Made by a program: the position numbers and the translations under genes
Assembly (NCBI GenBank): GCA_029260755.1
Contig: JAJDCQ010000215.1
Coordinates: 1-43,271 of the forward strand
Reading direction: 5' to 3'
Length of the DNA: 43,271 nt
Source: Planctomycetota bacterium
GTDB lineage: Bacteria > Planctomycetota > J058 > JAJDCQ01
Part shown: positions 32,646 to 42,100 of the stretch, piece by piece
How positions within the stretch are numbered: the first letter of the stretch is position 1
Layout of the letters: every line of letters begins with the position of its first letter
The notes under the pieces: model-generated
What the model was told of the DNA's origin: nothing
What the model saw: the letters and a program-made list of their open reading frames with translations, nothing else
Database searches by the model: none

Positions 32646-32674
32646 TTGACACGCCCCCGGCGCGTCCGTAGGGT
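32646..32674 (+). promoter_or_regulatory. Consensus promoter giving a leaderless sugar-kinase mRNA
   Basis: TTGACA (32646-32651) and TAGGGT (32669-32674) are exactly 17 bp apart, and only eight bases separate the -10 from the ATG at 32683. Transcription should start at or within two bases of the ATG. No ribosome site is present between them. Confidence 0.72.
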
Positions 32675-32682
32675 GCGCCGCC

Positions 32683-33660
32683 ATGAGCGAGACCAAGCCC
32701 GAATCGGGCGGCCCGGGCCGCGACATCCTCGTCGTCGGCTCGGTCGCGATCGACAGCATCATCACGCCGGACGGCCACGCGGCCGACGACATCCTCGGCG
32801 GGGCGGCCGTCCACTTCGCCCTGGCCGCGTCGCTGTTCGCGCCGGTGCATCTCGTCGGCGCGGTCGGCGACGACCTCCCCGAGGCGTTCCGCGACGTCCT
32901 CGGCGAGCACGACATCGACACCGACGGGCTCGTGACGATCGCCGGCCAGCCGACCTTCCGCTGGAAGGGGCGCTACCATCAGGATCCGAACAAGCGCGAC
33001 ACCCTCGCCCTCGACCTCGGCGCGTTCGAGGCGTGGGAGCCGAAGGTGCCCGAGCACCTCCGCCAGGTCCCCTACGCGTTCTGCGCGACGATCGACCCGA
33101 AGATCCAGCGGCGCATCCTCGAGGAGCTCCGCGGCGCCCAGTTCACGATGCTCGACACGATCGACCACTGGATCACCAACGGGCGCGAGGACCTCGTCGG
33201 CGCGCTCGGCGCCGTCAACGGCGTGCTCATCAACGACGAGGAGGCGCGCCAGCTCACCAGCCAGCAGAACCTCATCTCGGCGGCGCGGCAGATCGGGCGG
33301 ATGGGCCCGCACCACGTCGTCGTGAAGAAGGGCGAGCACGGGGCGCTCCTCTACGGGATGGCCGACGACGGCAGCGGCGGCGAGATCTACCCCCTGCCCG
33401 CCTACTGGATCGAGGACGTCGTCGACCCGACCGGCGCCGGCGACAGCTTCGCGGGCGGCTTCATGGGCAGCCTGTCGGAGAACTGCAAGGGCGAGCGCAA
33501 GGTGACCCTCGAGGACATCCGACGCGCCGTCGCCTACGGGACGGTCCTCGCCTCGTTCAACGTCCAGGGGATCGGCACCGACCGGGTGAGGCGCCTCAAG
33601 CGCGAAGAGGTGGACGCGCGCTACGCCCAGCTCGTCGGCGCCGTCACGATCCCGGGCTAG
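32683..33660 (+). CDS. PfkB-family carbohydrate (ribokinase-like) kinase
   Basis: A 325-residue ribokinase-superfamily enzyme. It has the N-terminal DILVVGSVAID strand, the substrate-binding GG of LGGAAVHFALAAS (about 38-50) and the C-terminal signature DPTGAGDSFAGGF with catalytic base D254 and anion hole GAGD (251-254). VLINDEEA (about 181-188) is the usual N-x-x-E metal region (N184, E187). It phosphorylates a sugar or nucleoside with ATP. The specific substrate cannot be read from sequence, although similar planctomycete and cyanobacterial proteins are annotated as adenosine- or ribokinase-like. Stop to the thpR start is 25 bp, so the two may be co-transcribed. Confidence 0.92.
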   Translation: MSETKPESGGPGRDILVVGSVAIDSIITPDGHAADDILGGAAVHFALAASLFAPVHLVGAVGDDLPEAFRDVLGEHDIDTDGLVTIAGQPTFRWKGRYHQDPNKRDTLALDLGAFEAWEPKVPEHLRQVPYAFCATIDPKIQRRILEELRGAQFTMLDTIDHWITNGREDLVGALGAVNGVLINDEEARQLTSQQNLISAARQIGRMGPHHVVVKKGEHGALLYGMADDGSGGEIYPLPAYWIEDVVDPTGAGDSFAGGFMGSLSENCKGERKVTLEDIRRAVAYGTVLASFNVQGIGTDRVRRLKREEVDARYAQLVGAVTIPG

Positions 33661-33685
33661 CCCCCGCGGCGCCCCGACGACGACG

Positions 33686-34267
33686 ATGCGCACCTTCGTC
33701 GCCGTCGAGGTCCCCGACCCCATCCGCGACCGCCTCGGCGTCCTCCTCGACCGGGTCAAGACGGCGCTCCCCCGCGGCGCGAAGGCGAAGTGGGTCCGCC
33801 TCGCGAACCTCCACATCACGCTCAAGTTCGTCGGCGAGGTCGACGAGGACCGCGTTCCGGACCTCATCGCCGCGGTGCAGAGGGCGGCGGCGGAGCGGGC
33901 GGCGTTCTCGTTCGACTTCACCGGCCTCGGCGCGTTCCCGAGGCCGCGCAAGCCGCGGGTGCTGTGGGTAGGGACCGACGAGGCGGCCGCCGTGCCGTTC
34001 CGGAAGCTCGCCGGCGCCGTCGACCGCGAGGTCGCGAAGGCCCGCCTCGCCAGCCGCGAGAAGCGCCCGTTCACCGCCCACCTGACCCTGGCCCGGTCGC
34101 GAAGCCCGAAGGGGGAGCCGGCGCTCGGGGAGATCCTGGAGACGCCGACGGGGCTGGACGGGCTCACCGTCCCCGTCGAGGAGGTGGTCGTGATGCAGAG
34201 CATCCTCGGCCCGACCGGACCGAGCTACGTCCCGCTGGCGCGGCCACGGTTGGCTTCTGAAGAGTGA
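33686..34267 (+). CDS. thpR: RNA 2',3'-cyclic phosphodiesterase ThpR (2H/LigT family)
   Basis: This 193-residue protein has both HxTx motifs of the 2H phosphoesterase superfamily: H43-ITL (NLHITLKFVGEV) and H132-LTL (FTAHLTLARSRS). It also has the N-terminal RTFVAVEVP strand and the mid-protein GLGAFPRPRKPRVLWVG segment typical of bacterial ThpR. It hydrolyses 2',3'-cyclic phosphate ends of RNA and in some species also ligates tRNA halves in vitro. The length is normal for the family. A palindromic repeat block begins directly after the stop codon. Confidence 0.94.
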   Translation: MRTFVAVEVPDPIRDRLGVLLDRVKTALPRGAKAKWVRLANLHITLKFVGEVDEDRVPDLIAAVQRAAAERAAFSFDFTGLGAFPRPRKPRVLWVGTDEAAAVPFRKLAGAVDREVAKARLASREKRPFTAHLTLARSRSPKGEPALGEILETPTGLDGLTVPVEEVVVMQSILGPTGPSYVPLARPRLASEE

Positions 34268-34650
34268 CCGGCAGCGACTCGGCACCGACCGGACCAATCC
34301 GCGCAGTCCGCGTAATCCGCGGTTCCACTCTCTCGAACGCCGACGGGGTGGGAACCGCGGATTGCTGGATTGACTGGATTACGAGCTGCCGGCTCCAGGT
34401 CCATTGCCGACGCGCGAGCCAGGCTCCCCGCTCAGAAGCCAGCGCCGCGCTCCCTCGAACTCGCCTGCAGCGTGAGGGACTGAACAACGGCCTCCAGGCG
34501 GCAGCGACTCGGCACCGACCGGACCAATCCGCGCAGTCCGCGTAATCCGCGGTTCCACTCTCTCGAACGCCGACGGGGTGGGAACCGCGGATTGTTGGAT
34601 TCGCTGGATTGCGAGCTGCCGGCTCCAGGTCCATTGCCGACGCGCGCACC
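34268..34650. repeat. Palindromic AATCCGCG repeat, two tandem copies (229-bp period)
   Basis: Copy 1 starts at about 34270 and copy 2 at about 34499. Each holds AATCCGCG..AGTCCGCGTAATCCGCGGTTC, a ~32-base loop, then GAACCGCGGATT and two more GGATT units, so each can fold into a long imperfect hairpin. The end is marked by CCAGGTCCATTGCCGACGCG. Copies differ at few positions. The family recurs at 42893-43271. Confidence 0.87.
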
Positions 34651-34825
34651 AGACTCGCCACTCAGGAGCCAGCGCCGCCCTCCCCGAACGCCCGCGCGCT
34701 GGTCCGCACGCCCCACCCGTGATAACTTCCCGGCCATTGATGACCGCCCGCGTCGAGCCCGACCGTCTCCCTCCATAGAGAGGGGGAGAGGCCGCCGAGC
34801 CTCGACAGGAAGGGAGCGACCGCCG
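34268..34825. other. Intergenic region with tandem repeats and the alaS leader
   Basis: This 558-bp gap holds two tandem copies of a palindromic repeat (34268-34650). The last ~150 bp form the alaS leader, with a hairpin of TCTCCCTC against GAGGGGGAGA (about 34766-34788). I cannot identify a clear -35/-10 pair for alaS and see no gene here. Confidence 0.55.
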
Positions 34826-37459
34826 GTGAAGGCCAGCGACATCCGAAGCAGGTTCCTCGAGTTCTTCCGCGAGCGCGGCCACGAGGTCGTCCCGAGCTCG
34901 CCCGTGATCCCTCACGGCGACCGGACGCTGCTCTTCAGCAACGCCGGGATGAACCAGTTCAAGGACGTGTTCGTCGGCCGCGAGACGCGCAGCTACAGCC
35001 GCGCGACGAGCAGCCAGAAGTGCATCCGCGCCGGCGGCAAGCACAACGACCTCGAGAACGTCGGGCAGACGGCCCGCCACCACACGTTCTTCGAGATGCT
35101 CGGCAACTTCAGCTTCGGCGACTACTTCAAGAAGGAGGCGATCGCCTGGTCCTGGGAGCTCTCGACGAAGGTCTACGGGATGCCCGAGGCGCTGATCCAC
35201 GCGACCGTCTTCGAGGAGGACGACGAGGCCTACGCGATCTGGCGCGACGAGGTCGGCCTTCCCGAGGACCGGCTCCACCGCCTCGGCGCGAAGGACAACT
35301 TCTGGGCGATGGGCGACACCGGCCCCTGCGGCCCGTGCAGCGAGCTCCACTACGACCGCGGCGAGGCGAACGGCTGCGGTCCGAAGTGCGCGCTGGGCGT
35401 CTGCGACTGCGATCGCTGGATGGAGTACTACAACCTCGTCTTCATGCAGTTCGACCAGGCGGCGGACGGGACGCGCACGCCGCTCCCGAAGCCGAGCGTC
35501 GACACCGGCATGGGCCTCGAGCGCGTCGCGATGCTGCTGCAGGGGAAGCCCAGCAACTACGAGACGGACCTGCTGATGCCGCTCATCGAGGCGGTCGCGG
35601 AGCGCTCCGGCGTCCCCTACGACAGCGGCCCGAGCGGGATGCCCCACCGCGTCCTCGCCGACCACGTCCGGGCGCTGACCACCGCGATCACCGACGGCGC
35701 GGTTCCGGGGAACAAGGACCGCGGCTACGTCCTGCGCCGGATCCTCCGCCGCGCGGCGCGCTTCGGCCGCCAGCTCCAGTTCGATCAGCCGATCGTCTGC
35801 GAGCTCGTCCCCGTCGTCGTCGAGGTGCTCGGCGACGCGTTCCCCGAGCTCCGGGAACGACAGGAGCACGTCGTCGACGTGATCCGGCGCGAGGAGGTCC
35901 AGTTCAACCGGACGCTGGACCGCGGGATCAATCTGTTCGAGGAGGTCGCGACCGGGCTCGAGGGCGACGGCGCGAAGGAGATCCCCGGGGCGAAGGCGTT
36001 CGAGCTCTACGACACCTACGGTTTCCCGGTCGACCTGACGCAGCTCATGGCGCGCGAGCGCCAGCTCACCGTCGACATGGCGGGCTTCGAGGCGGCGCGC
36101 CAGGAGGCGGTCGAGCGGAGCCGCGCCGCGGGCGGCGGCTTCAAGGCCGCCGGCCTCGCCGAGGGCCACCGCGACGTCGACCAGCCGACCGAGTTCACCG
36201 GCTACGACGCGACGAGCGAGGACGGCGCCTCGGTCCTCTCGGCGACCGACGGGGAGATCATCCTCGACCGGTCCCCGTTCTACGCCGAGGGCGGCGGCCA
36301 GATGGGCGACGCGGGCCGCATCCGGAGCGCGGATGCAGGCAAGGACGGCGCCTACGACTTCGAGTTCGTCGTCTCCGACACCCAGAAGCTCGGCGATGTG
36401 TTCGTCCATCGCGGCGAGTTCGTCCGCGGCGACGCGGCCGTCGCGCTCAAGGGCGCGCCGGCGACCGCCGCGATCGACGCCGACCGGCGCGAGGCGATCG
36501 AGAAGAACCACTCGGCGACCCACATCCTCCACTGGGCGCTCCGCGAGATCCTCGGCGACCACGCCCGGCAGCGCGGCTCGCTCGTCGCGCCGACCCATCT
36601 CCGGTTCGACTACGAGCATCGCAAGGCGGTCGCGGCCGAGGAGCTCGAGGCGATCGAGCGCCTCATCAACGAGAGGGTCGTTCGCGACGTGGTCGTCGGC
36701 AGCCGCGAGACCTCGCTCGACGACGCGATGGCCTCGGGCGTGATGGCGATCTTCGGCGAGAAGTACGGCGAGGACGTCCGCGTCATCGACATCGGCGGCT
36801 TCAGCAAGGAGCTCTGCGGCGGCACCCACTGCCGGCGCACCGGCGAGATCGGCTACGTCAAGATCGGCCTCGAGAAGAAGATCGGCGCCGACATCCGTCG
36901 CATCGAGGCCAAGACAGGCCTCGGCAGCGTCGAGGACGCGATGGCCGACGCGCGGCTCATCAGCGCGCTGTGCCGTCGCTTCAAGACCGACCCCGCCAGC
37001 CTCGAGCAGCGCGTCGAGCAGATGTTCGAGCAGGTGAAGGAGCTTCGCAGCAAGAAGCAGCAGTCGGCGAGCAAGGACCTGGGCGCGGTGGCGAAGGACC
37101 TCGTCGCGGCGGCGCAGGCCGAGGGCGCCCTCTTCCACGTGATCGCGCACCTCAAGGATCACGACCCGGGCTCGCTCCGGCAGCTCGGCGATCGGGTGAA
37201 GAGCGACGGCCGGCCGCTGATCGGGCTGTTCGCGAACGAGAGCAACGGCAAGGTCAACCTGCTCGCCGCGGTGAGCAAGGTGCTCCAGGGCAAGGGCGGG
37301 AGCGCGCGGGCGCTCCTCGCCGAGGTCGCGCCGATCGTCGGCGGCAAGGGCGGCGGACGCGACGACATGGCTCAGGGCGGCGGGACCGACCCGAGCAAGA
37401 TCCCCGAGGCGCTGGAGCGGGCGCACGCGGTGGTGAAAGAGCTGGCCGCGAAGGTCTGA
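34826..37459 (+). CDS. alaS: Alanyl-tRNA synthetase
   Basis: An 877-residue class II synthetase of normal length that charges tRNA-Ala. The catalytic domain is at the N-terminus (RSRFLEFFRERGHEVVPSSP, LLFSNAGMNQFKDVF, KCIRAGGKHNDLENVG, motif 2 and motif 3 around GMGLERVAMLLQG). The zinc-type GCGPKC..CDCDRWMEYYNLVFMQF insert is present. The editing domain follows with HSATH (about 561-565) and CGGTHC (about 663-668), the four metal ligands for clearing mischarged Ser/Gly. The C-terminal oligomerisation/C-Ala domain (about 730-877) ends in the Gly-rich GGKGGGRDDMAQGGG. It starts at GTG 34826 with GAAGGGAG upstream. The His-rich protein gene follows after 36 bp. Confidence 0.97.
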   Translation: MKASDIRSRFLEFFRERGHEVVPSSPVIPHGDRTLLFSNAGMNQFKDVFVGRETRSYSRATSSQKCIRAGGKHNDLENVGQTARHHTFFEMLGNFSFGDYFKKEAIAWSWELSTKVYGMPEALIHATVFEEDDEAYAIWRDEVGLPEDRLHRLGAKDNFWAMGDTGPCGPCSELHYDRGEANGCGPKCALGVCDCDRWMEYYNLVFMQFDQAADGTRTPLPKPSVDTGMGLERVAMLLQGKPSNYETDLLMPLIEAVAERSGVPYDSGPSGMPHRVLADHVRALTTAITDGAVPGNKDRGYVLRRILRRAARFGRQLQFDQPIVCELVPVVVEVLGDAFPELRERQEHVVDVIRREEVQFNRTLDRGINLFEEVATGLEGDGAKEIPGAKAFELYDTYGFPVDLTQLMARERQLTVDMAGFEAARQEAVERSRAAGGGFKAAGLAEGHRDVDQPTEFTGYDATSEDGASVLSATDGEIILDRSPFYAEGGGQMGDAGRIRSADAGKDGAYDFEFVVSDTQKLGDVFVHRGEFVRGDAAVALKGAPATAAIDADRREAIEKNHSATHILHWALREILGDHARQRGSLVAPTHLRFDYEHRKAVAAEELEAIERLINERVVRDVVVGSRETSLDDAMASGVMAIFGEKYGEDVRVIDIGGFSKELCGGTHCRRTGEIGYVKIGLEKKIGADIRRIEAKTGLGSVEDAMADARLISALCRRFKTDPASLEQRVEQMFEQVKELRSKKQQSASKDLGAVAKDLVAAAQAEGALFHVIAHLKDHDPGSLRQLGDRVKSDGRPLIGLFANESNGKVNLLAAVSKVLQGKGGSARALLAEVAPIVGGKGGGRDDMAQGGGTDPSKIPEALERAHAVVKELAAKV

Positions 37460-37495
37460 GCGAGTCGGCGCAGAGCCGAGACCGGAGAACGACGC

Positions 37496-38572
37496 GTGAG
37501 CGGACACGAGCACGAGCACGGCCCCGACTGCGACCACGATCACGGGATGCCGCCCGACCCCGTCCGGGTTCGCTGGCCGGGCGCCAGCGCCGAGGACAAG
37601 AACGGCCACCCGGGCTTCCGGAAGGGCGGCCTCTTCTGGACGCTGGTGCTGTGCGAGCTCGCCGAGAGCGACGACGCGCAGGACGCCCTCGAGGAGCTCG
37701 GCGTCGACGCGATCCTCGCGGCCGTGCCCGAGGAGGCGCCCGACGACGAGGTCGAGTGGGCGACGCCCGACGAGCTCGCCGGCGCCGCCGAGAAGCTCGC
37801 CGCACTCCTCGCCGACGGCGACGCGAAGGTGAAGCCCATCGTCGCGGTCTACGACGACCTCTGGGCCGAGGCGACCGACGGCGACGACGAGGCGCCGCCG
37901 GCCGCCGAGGCGTTCGCGGCCGACCTCCAGGACCTCGCCAAGATCGCCCGCTACGCCGCCGAGCGCGGCGCCGACAAGGTCGTCATCGAGATCCAGCGGC
38001 CCGACGAGGACTCGCTCTGGGAGTCGCTCGCCCATGAGTACGACGGCGAGCTGCCCGACATCACCGAGGCCGATCCCGAGGACGAGGACGAGTCGGGCGA
38101 CGACCTGCCGAGCCTCGGCGACCTCATCTTCGTGATCCGGTCGGCCGCCCGGACCGACGACGGCTACCGCTTCGACGCGGTCGGCCGGTACGGCGAGACG
38201 CCCGTCGGCTTCGGCGTCGCAATCCGGACGCGCGACGGCGACGACCCCGACGCGGTCCACGACGGCGGCGCGCGGGTGACGCTGACGCTTCCGGGCAAGC
38301 CGGGCAAGAACCTCGTCACCGCCATCGCGGAGGTCTACGAGGTCGATCGGCCCGGCGGCGGCGCGGCCGCGAAGGTCGAGCTCGCCGCCGTCTCGCTCGA
38401 GGGCGACGCCGGCGACCCGTTCTCGGGCGTCGTGCCGCTCGAGCTCATCCACGAGGGGAAGCCCCGGTTCGAGTGCTTCCTCAACTTCGACCTCGGCGAC
38501 CGCCTCGTCGAGCTCCGCGAGAAGGACCCGAAGCACCGCGCGGCGATCGTGAAGACCCTCGCGGGAGCGTGA
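37496..38572 (+). CDS. Acidic protein with histidine-rich N-terminus
   Basis: This 358-residue cytoplasmic-type protein has no signal or membrane helix and starts at GTG 37496. The first 17 residues hold six His, two Glu, four Asp and a Cys (HEHEHGPDCDHDHG), a likely Zn/Ni/Co-binding stretch. The rest is strongly acidic (many Asp/Glu/Ala), with a helical middle (LADGDAKVKPIVAVYDDLWAEATDGDDEAP) and a beta-rich C-terminal third. I do not recognise a domain. It lies 36 bp after alaS and may be co-transcribed, but a functional link is not evident. High acidity could also be an artefact of lineage composition. Confidence 0.75.
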   Translation: MSGHEHEHGPDCDHDHGMPPDPVRVRWPGASAEDKNGHPGFRKGGLFWTLVLCELAESDDAQDALEELGVDAILAAVPEEAPDDEVEWATPDELAGAAEKLAALLADGDAKVKPIVAVYDDLWAEATDGDDEAPPAAEAFAADLQDLAKIARYAAERGADKVVIEIQRPDEDSLWESLAHEYDGELPDITEADPEDEDESGDDLPSLGDLIFVIRSAARTDDGYRFDAVGRYGETPVGFGVAIRTRDGDDPDAVHDGGARVTLTLPGKPGKNLVTAIAEVYEVDRPGGGAAAKVELAAVSLEGDAGDPFSGVVPLELIHEGKPRFECFLNFDLGDRLVELREKDPKHRAAIVKTLAGA

Positions 38573-38814
38573 CGTTCGCGCTTCGCCTTCGGCGAAGAGG
38601 ATGTCACCACGGAGACACGGAGAGCACGGAGGATTCACGGAGCACGCGCCGAGGCCCGGACGGGTCGCTTCGCCCGCTTCTCCTTCGAGTGAGCGCCGAT
38701 CCCCCAGGTGACGAGGCCCGAACGAAGATTCTCCGTGTCCTCCGTGTCTCCGTGGTGACATCCCGCTCGCCGCAGGCGAGCCCGCCCCAACCCGACAAGA
38801 GCAGAGGAACAGCC
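38573..38814. other. Spacer holding repeat element locus 3
   Basis: This 242-bp gap is mostly the hairpin-tipped element at 38582-38780. The last 35 bp carry the ribosome site (AGAGGA) of the monooxygenase gene. No separate promoter is recognised, so the element may supply or interrupt transcription between the two genes. Confidence 0.5.
38582..38780. repeat. Palindromic, hairpin-tipped (MITE-like) element, locus 3
   Basis: It has a left hairpin TTCGCCTTCGGCGAA (38582-38596), GGATGTCACCACGGAGACA and CACGGAGGA units. The inverted right end runs CTCCGTGTCTCCGTGGTGAC, then ATCCCG, and closes with CTCGCCGCAGGCGAG (38766-38780). At 199 bp it is the shortest copy; its centre differs from loci 1 and 2 and lacks the internal third unit. 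It starts 10 bp after the upstream stop codon. Confidence 0.87.
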
Positions 38815-39123
38815 ATGTACATCGCGATGAACCGCTTCTCCGTGGCCTCCGGCCACGAGGACGTCTTCGAGAAGGTCTGGCGCGAGCGCGAGCGCTTCCT
38901 CGACGAGGTGCCCGGCTTCCAGCAGTTCAAGCTGCTCCGCGGGGCCGCCGGCGAGGAGACGACGACCTTCATCTCGCACTCCATCTGGAAGGACGAGGCC
39001 GCCTTCCGCGGCTGGACCGAGAGCGAGGCGTTCCGGAAGGCGCACGGCGACGCGCGCACGCCCAAGGGGACGCTGACCGGGCACCCGGTCTTCGAGGGCT
39101 ACGAGGTCGTCCTCGAGGCCTGA
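38815..39123 (+). CDS. Heme-degrading/antibiotic-biosynthesis-type monooxygenase (IsdG-like)
   Basis: A 102-residue ABM-superfamily protein forming a ferredoxin-like alpha/beta barrel dimer. The residues that form the IsdG heme-oxygenase triad are all present at the expected places: N6 (MYIAMNRF), W67 (FRGWTES) and H77 (RKAHGDA). This supports heme cleavage to a bilin-type product with iron release, rather than a quinol monooxygenase. The start ATG has AGAGGA about six bases upstream. It stands alone between a repeat element and the converging kinase-TPR gene. No heme transporter is nearby. Confidence 0.9.
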   Translation: MYIAMNRFSVASGHEDVFEKVWRERERFLDEVPGFQQFKLLRGAAGEETTTFISHSIWKDEAAFRGWTESEAFRKAHGDARTPKGTLTGHPVFEGYEVVLEA

Positions 39124-39151
39124 CCGGGCCGGAACGGGTGGACCGACCGGC

Positions 39152-42100
39152 TCACTCGCCGGCGAGCTTCGCGCGGAGCCGGGTCACCCAGGACCGGAGC
39201 GTCTCGGCGTCGGCGCGGTCGGGGTCGAGCTCGAGCGCCCGCTCGAAGTCGGCCAGCGCGCCACGGTCATCGCCCGCCTGCATCCGGGCGTGCGCCCGGG
39301 CCGCGAACGCGGCCGCGTTCCGTGGAGCGAGGCGGAGGGCCAGGTCGAGGTCCGCGAGGGCGCCGTCGAGGTCGCCGCGGCGCTGACGGATCATCGCGCG
39401 GTTGCAGCGGGCCGCGACGAGCTTCGGGTCGAGCTCGAGAGCGCGTTCGAGGTCGGCGAGCGCCCCCTCGTCGTCCCCCCGCCGGCGTCGGACCATCCCC
39501 CGCTTCGCCCATCCCTCGGCGTAGCCCGGATCGACGGCGACGGCGCGGTCGAGGTCGGCGTCGGCCCCCTCGAAGTCTCGGGTCCGCCACCGAAGGAAGC
39601 CGCGGTTCGTCAACCCGATCGCGTTCTCGGGCGCGAGCTCGATCGCCCGGTCGAGCGCATCGAGCGCCCCGGCGAGGTCGCCGTTCATGTTGCGAGCGCT
39701 CGCCAGGTTTCCCCAGGAAGACGCGAGGTTGGGCTCGAGCTCGATCGCCCGTTCGAGATCCGCGATCGCCCCCTCGAGGTCGCCGGCCCGCATCCGCCAG
39801 AACCCGCGCGCCCCGATCGCGCTCGCGCGCTGCCCGTCGAGCTCGACGGCCCGATCGAGATCCCCGACCGCCCCGGCGAGGTCACCGAGGGCGGAGCGCG
39901 CGTTCCCGCGATCGATCAGGCAGTCGACCGAGCCGGGGTCGATCTCGAGCGCCTCGTCGAGGTCGGCGAGCGCGCCGCGCGCGTCGCCGCGGGCGAGCTT
40001 CGCCTTCGCCCGGATCTGAAACGCCGTGCTCGAGCGCGGCGCGAGGACGAGCGCCCGATCGAGGTCCGCGATCGCCGCGGCCGGGTCGCCGAGCTCGAGT
40101 CGGGCGTAGCCGAGCAAGATCCGCGCGCGAGCATGCTCGGGGTCGAGCTCGACGACGCGAAGGAAGTCGGCCCGAGCGCGCCCCCACTCGCCCCCCTTCC
40201 GGAGCACGTCTCCACGATTGGTGAGCGCGGTGACGTCGTCCGGCGCGAGCTCGATCGCGCGCGACAGGTCCTCGATCGCCCCCTCCCGGTCGCCCAGGAG
40301 CGAGCGAGCGTAGCCCCGGTTCCCCCAGGCGGTCCCGAACTGCGGGTCGAGGGCGATCGCCCGGTCGAGGTCGCTGACCGCGCCGTCGAGGTCGCCGAGC
40401 TCGAGCTTGACGCAGCCGCGGGTCGACCACGCCACCGCGTAGCCCGGGTCGAGCGCGACGGCGCGGTCGGCGTCGACCAGCGCCTCGCGGTAGGCGCGCT
40501 GACGGAACTTCACGAGGGCTCGGTTGGACCAGGACCGGACGAGCCCGGGGTCGAGCTCGATCGCCCGGTCGTAGTCCGCGAGCGCCCCCTCGAGGTCCCC
40601 CTTCGCGGTGCGGACCCGCGCCCGGCGGTGGTAGCTCTCGGCATCCTCGCTCTCGAGCGCCGTCTCGACGTCGGTCTTCTCGATGTGCCTCGAGACCCGG
40701 GCCCAGTAGGGCCCGTTGAGCGAGAGGTGGGTGCGCCTGGCCCGGACGACGAGCGACTCGGCGCGCGCGCCGCCCAGGCGGCAGAGGGCGACCCCCGCGG
40801 GGGCAGCCCGGACCTCGTCCCCCTCGGCGAAGAGGTACCGTCCGAGCGGCTCGATGGCGCCGGCGCGGATGCCGATCCTCCCGAGCGCATCGACGATCAG
40901 CCGCGCCGTCTCGACGCGGGACCGTCCGAGCGACTCCGCCTGACGGCCGCCGATGATGGCGAGGGCGCTCGCCGCCGCGGCGACGTCCTTCCGCGGCGCC
41001 CGCGCCTCGATCCGGCCGCGAGCGCGCGCGAGCGTTCGCGCCGCCGGCTCCGGGACGTCATCGCCCGGCCTCGTCTCGAGCCACGCGTCGATCGCCCCGG
41101 CGAGCCCGGCGATCGTCGTCTCGCCGGCGCGCGCCTCGTCGGCCGTCGGCTCCGCGACCTCGAGGAGGGTCACCCGGGCGGCCGCCCGGAGCTCGGCCGT
41201 GATCGCATCGAGCTCGGCGGCGAGGAGGGCGACGGTCTGCTCGTCCTTGAGCCCGACGAGCTCGAGGAACGCGTCCTCGCGTCCGCCGCTCGTCGCGAGG
41301 ATCTGCCCGGAGCGGGCTCGCTCGAGGATCGCGAGCACGTCGTCGCGCCGGGACCGCGCGCGCGCCTCTCGCGCCTCGTCGACGGCCGTCCTCCGCGCCC
41401 GCGCGAGCGGATCGCCGGCGCCGAGCTCGACCGCGCGGTCGAACGCGCCCGCCGCGACGCTCCACTGCTCGGCGACGAGCGCGACCTCGCCGGTCGCCAT
41501 CGCGAGGTCGAAGGCCTCGCGCGCCGCGGCGTCGCGGCGCCGGGGCGAGGCGTGGCGCTCGAGGGCGTGGAGCGTCATCGCCTTGCCGAACGCGTCGATC
41601 CCGAGGGCGAGCGTCCGGTCGAGGCGGTCGCGCCGTCGCGCCGGCGCCTCGTCGGCCGGCGTCGGCTGGGCGCGCGCCTCCGCGAACGCGTGTGCGGCGG
41701 CCCGGACCTCGGTCCGCAGCTCGCCGACGAACGCGGTGCGCTCGGCCGCGAGGCGCCGCGACATGCCCACCCACGAGACGCCGACGACGACGGCCGCGGC
41801 GACGAGGGCGGCGACGGCGAGCCCGACGGCCGCCGCGATCGCGGGGTTGCGCCGCGCCCACCGGAGCGCGCGCTCGGCCCGCCCGATCGGCCGCGCTTCG
41901 ATCGCCAGCCCGCCGAGGAAGCGCTCGAGCTCGGCCGCGACGGCCGCCGCGCCCGGATAGCGACGGTCCGGGCTCTTCTCGAGACAGCGCATGGCGATCG
42001 TCTCGAGGTCGGGGTGGACCCGCGGATCGAGCGCGCGCGGCGCGATCGGATCGGTCACGAAGACGCGCCGGAGCACCTCGGCCAGGCTCGCGCCGTCGAA

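Larger units (their letters stand above)
32374..32682. other. Intergenic region with foldable segment, terminator and promoter
   Basis: This 309-bp gap has no protein gene. The first part (about 32383-32432) can fold into a long stem: GGACG..GGCCC pairs with GGGCC..CGTCC. A classic terminator hairpin lies at 32562-32604 and the sugar-kinase promoter at 32646-32674. It could be the 3' UTR of the 63-aa gene or hold a small RNA. Confidence 0.45.

Noticed and set aside
34765..34790. T-box riboswitch in the alaS leader
   Set aside because: There is only a short hairpin; no T-box sequence (TGGNACCGCG type) or stem I specifier structure is present, and T-boxes are rare outside Firmicutes and some Actinobacteria.
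34379..38761. 1460-residue open frame opposite alaS and the His-rich gene
   Set aside because: alaS is unambiguous on the forward strand and the reverse frame runs through two repeat elements with no recognisable domain.
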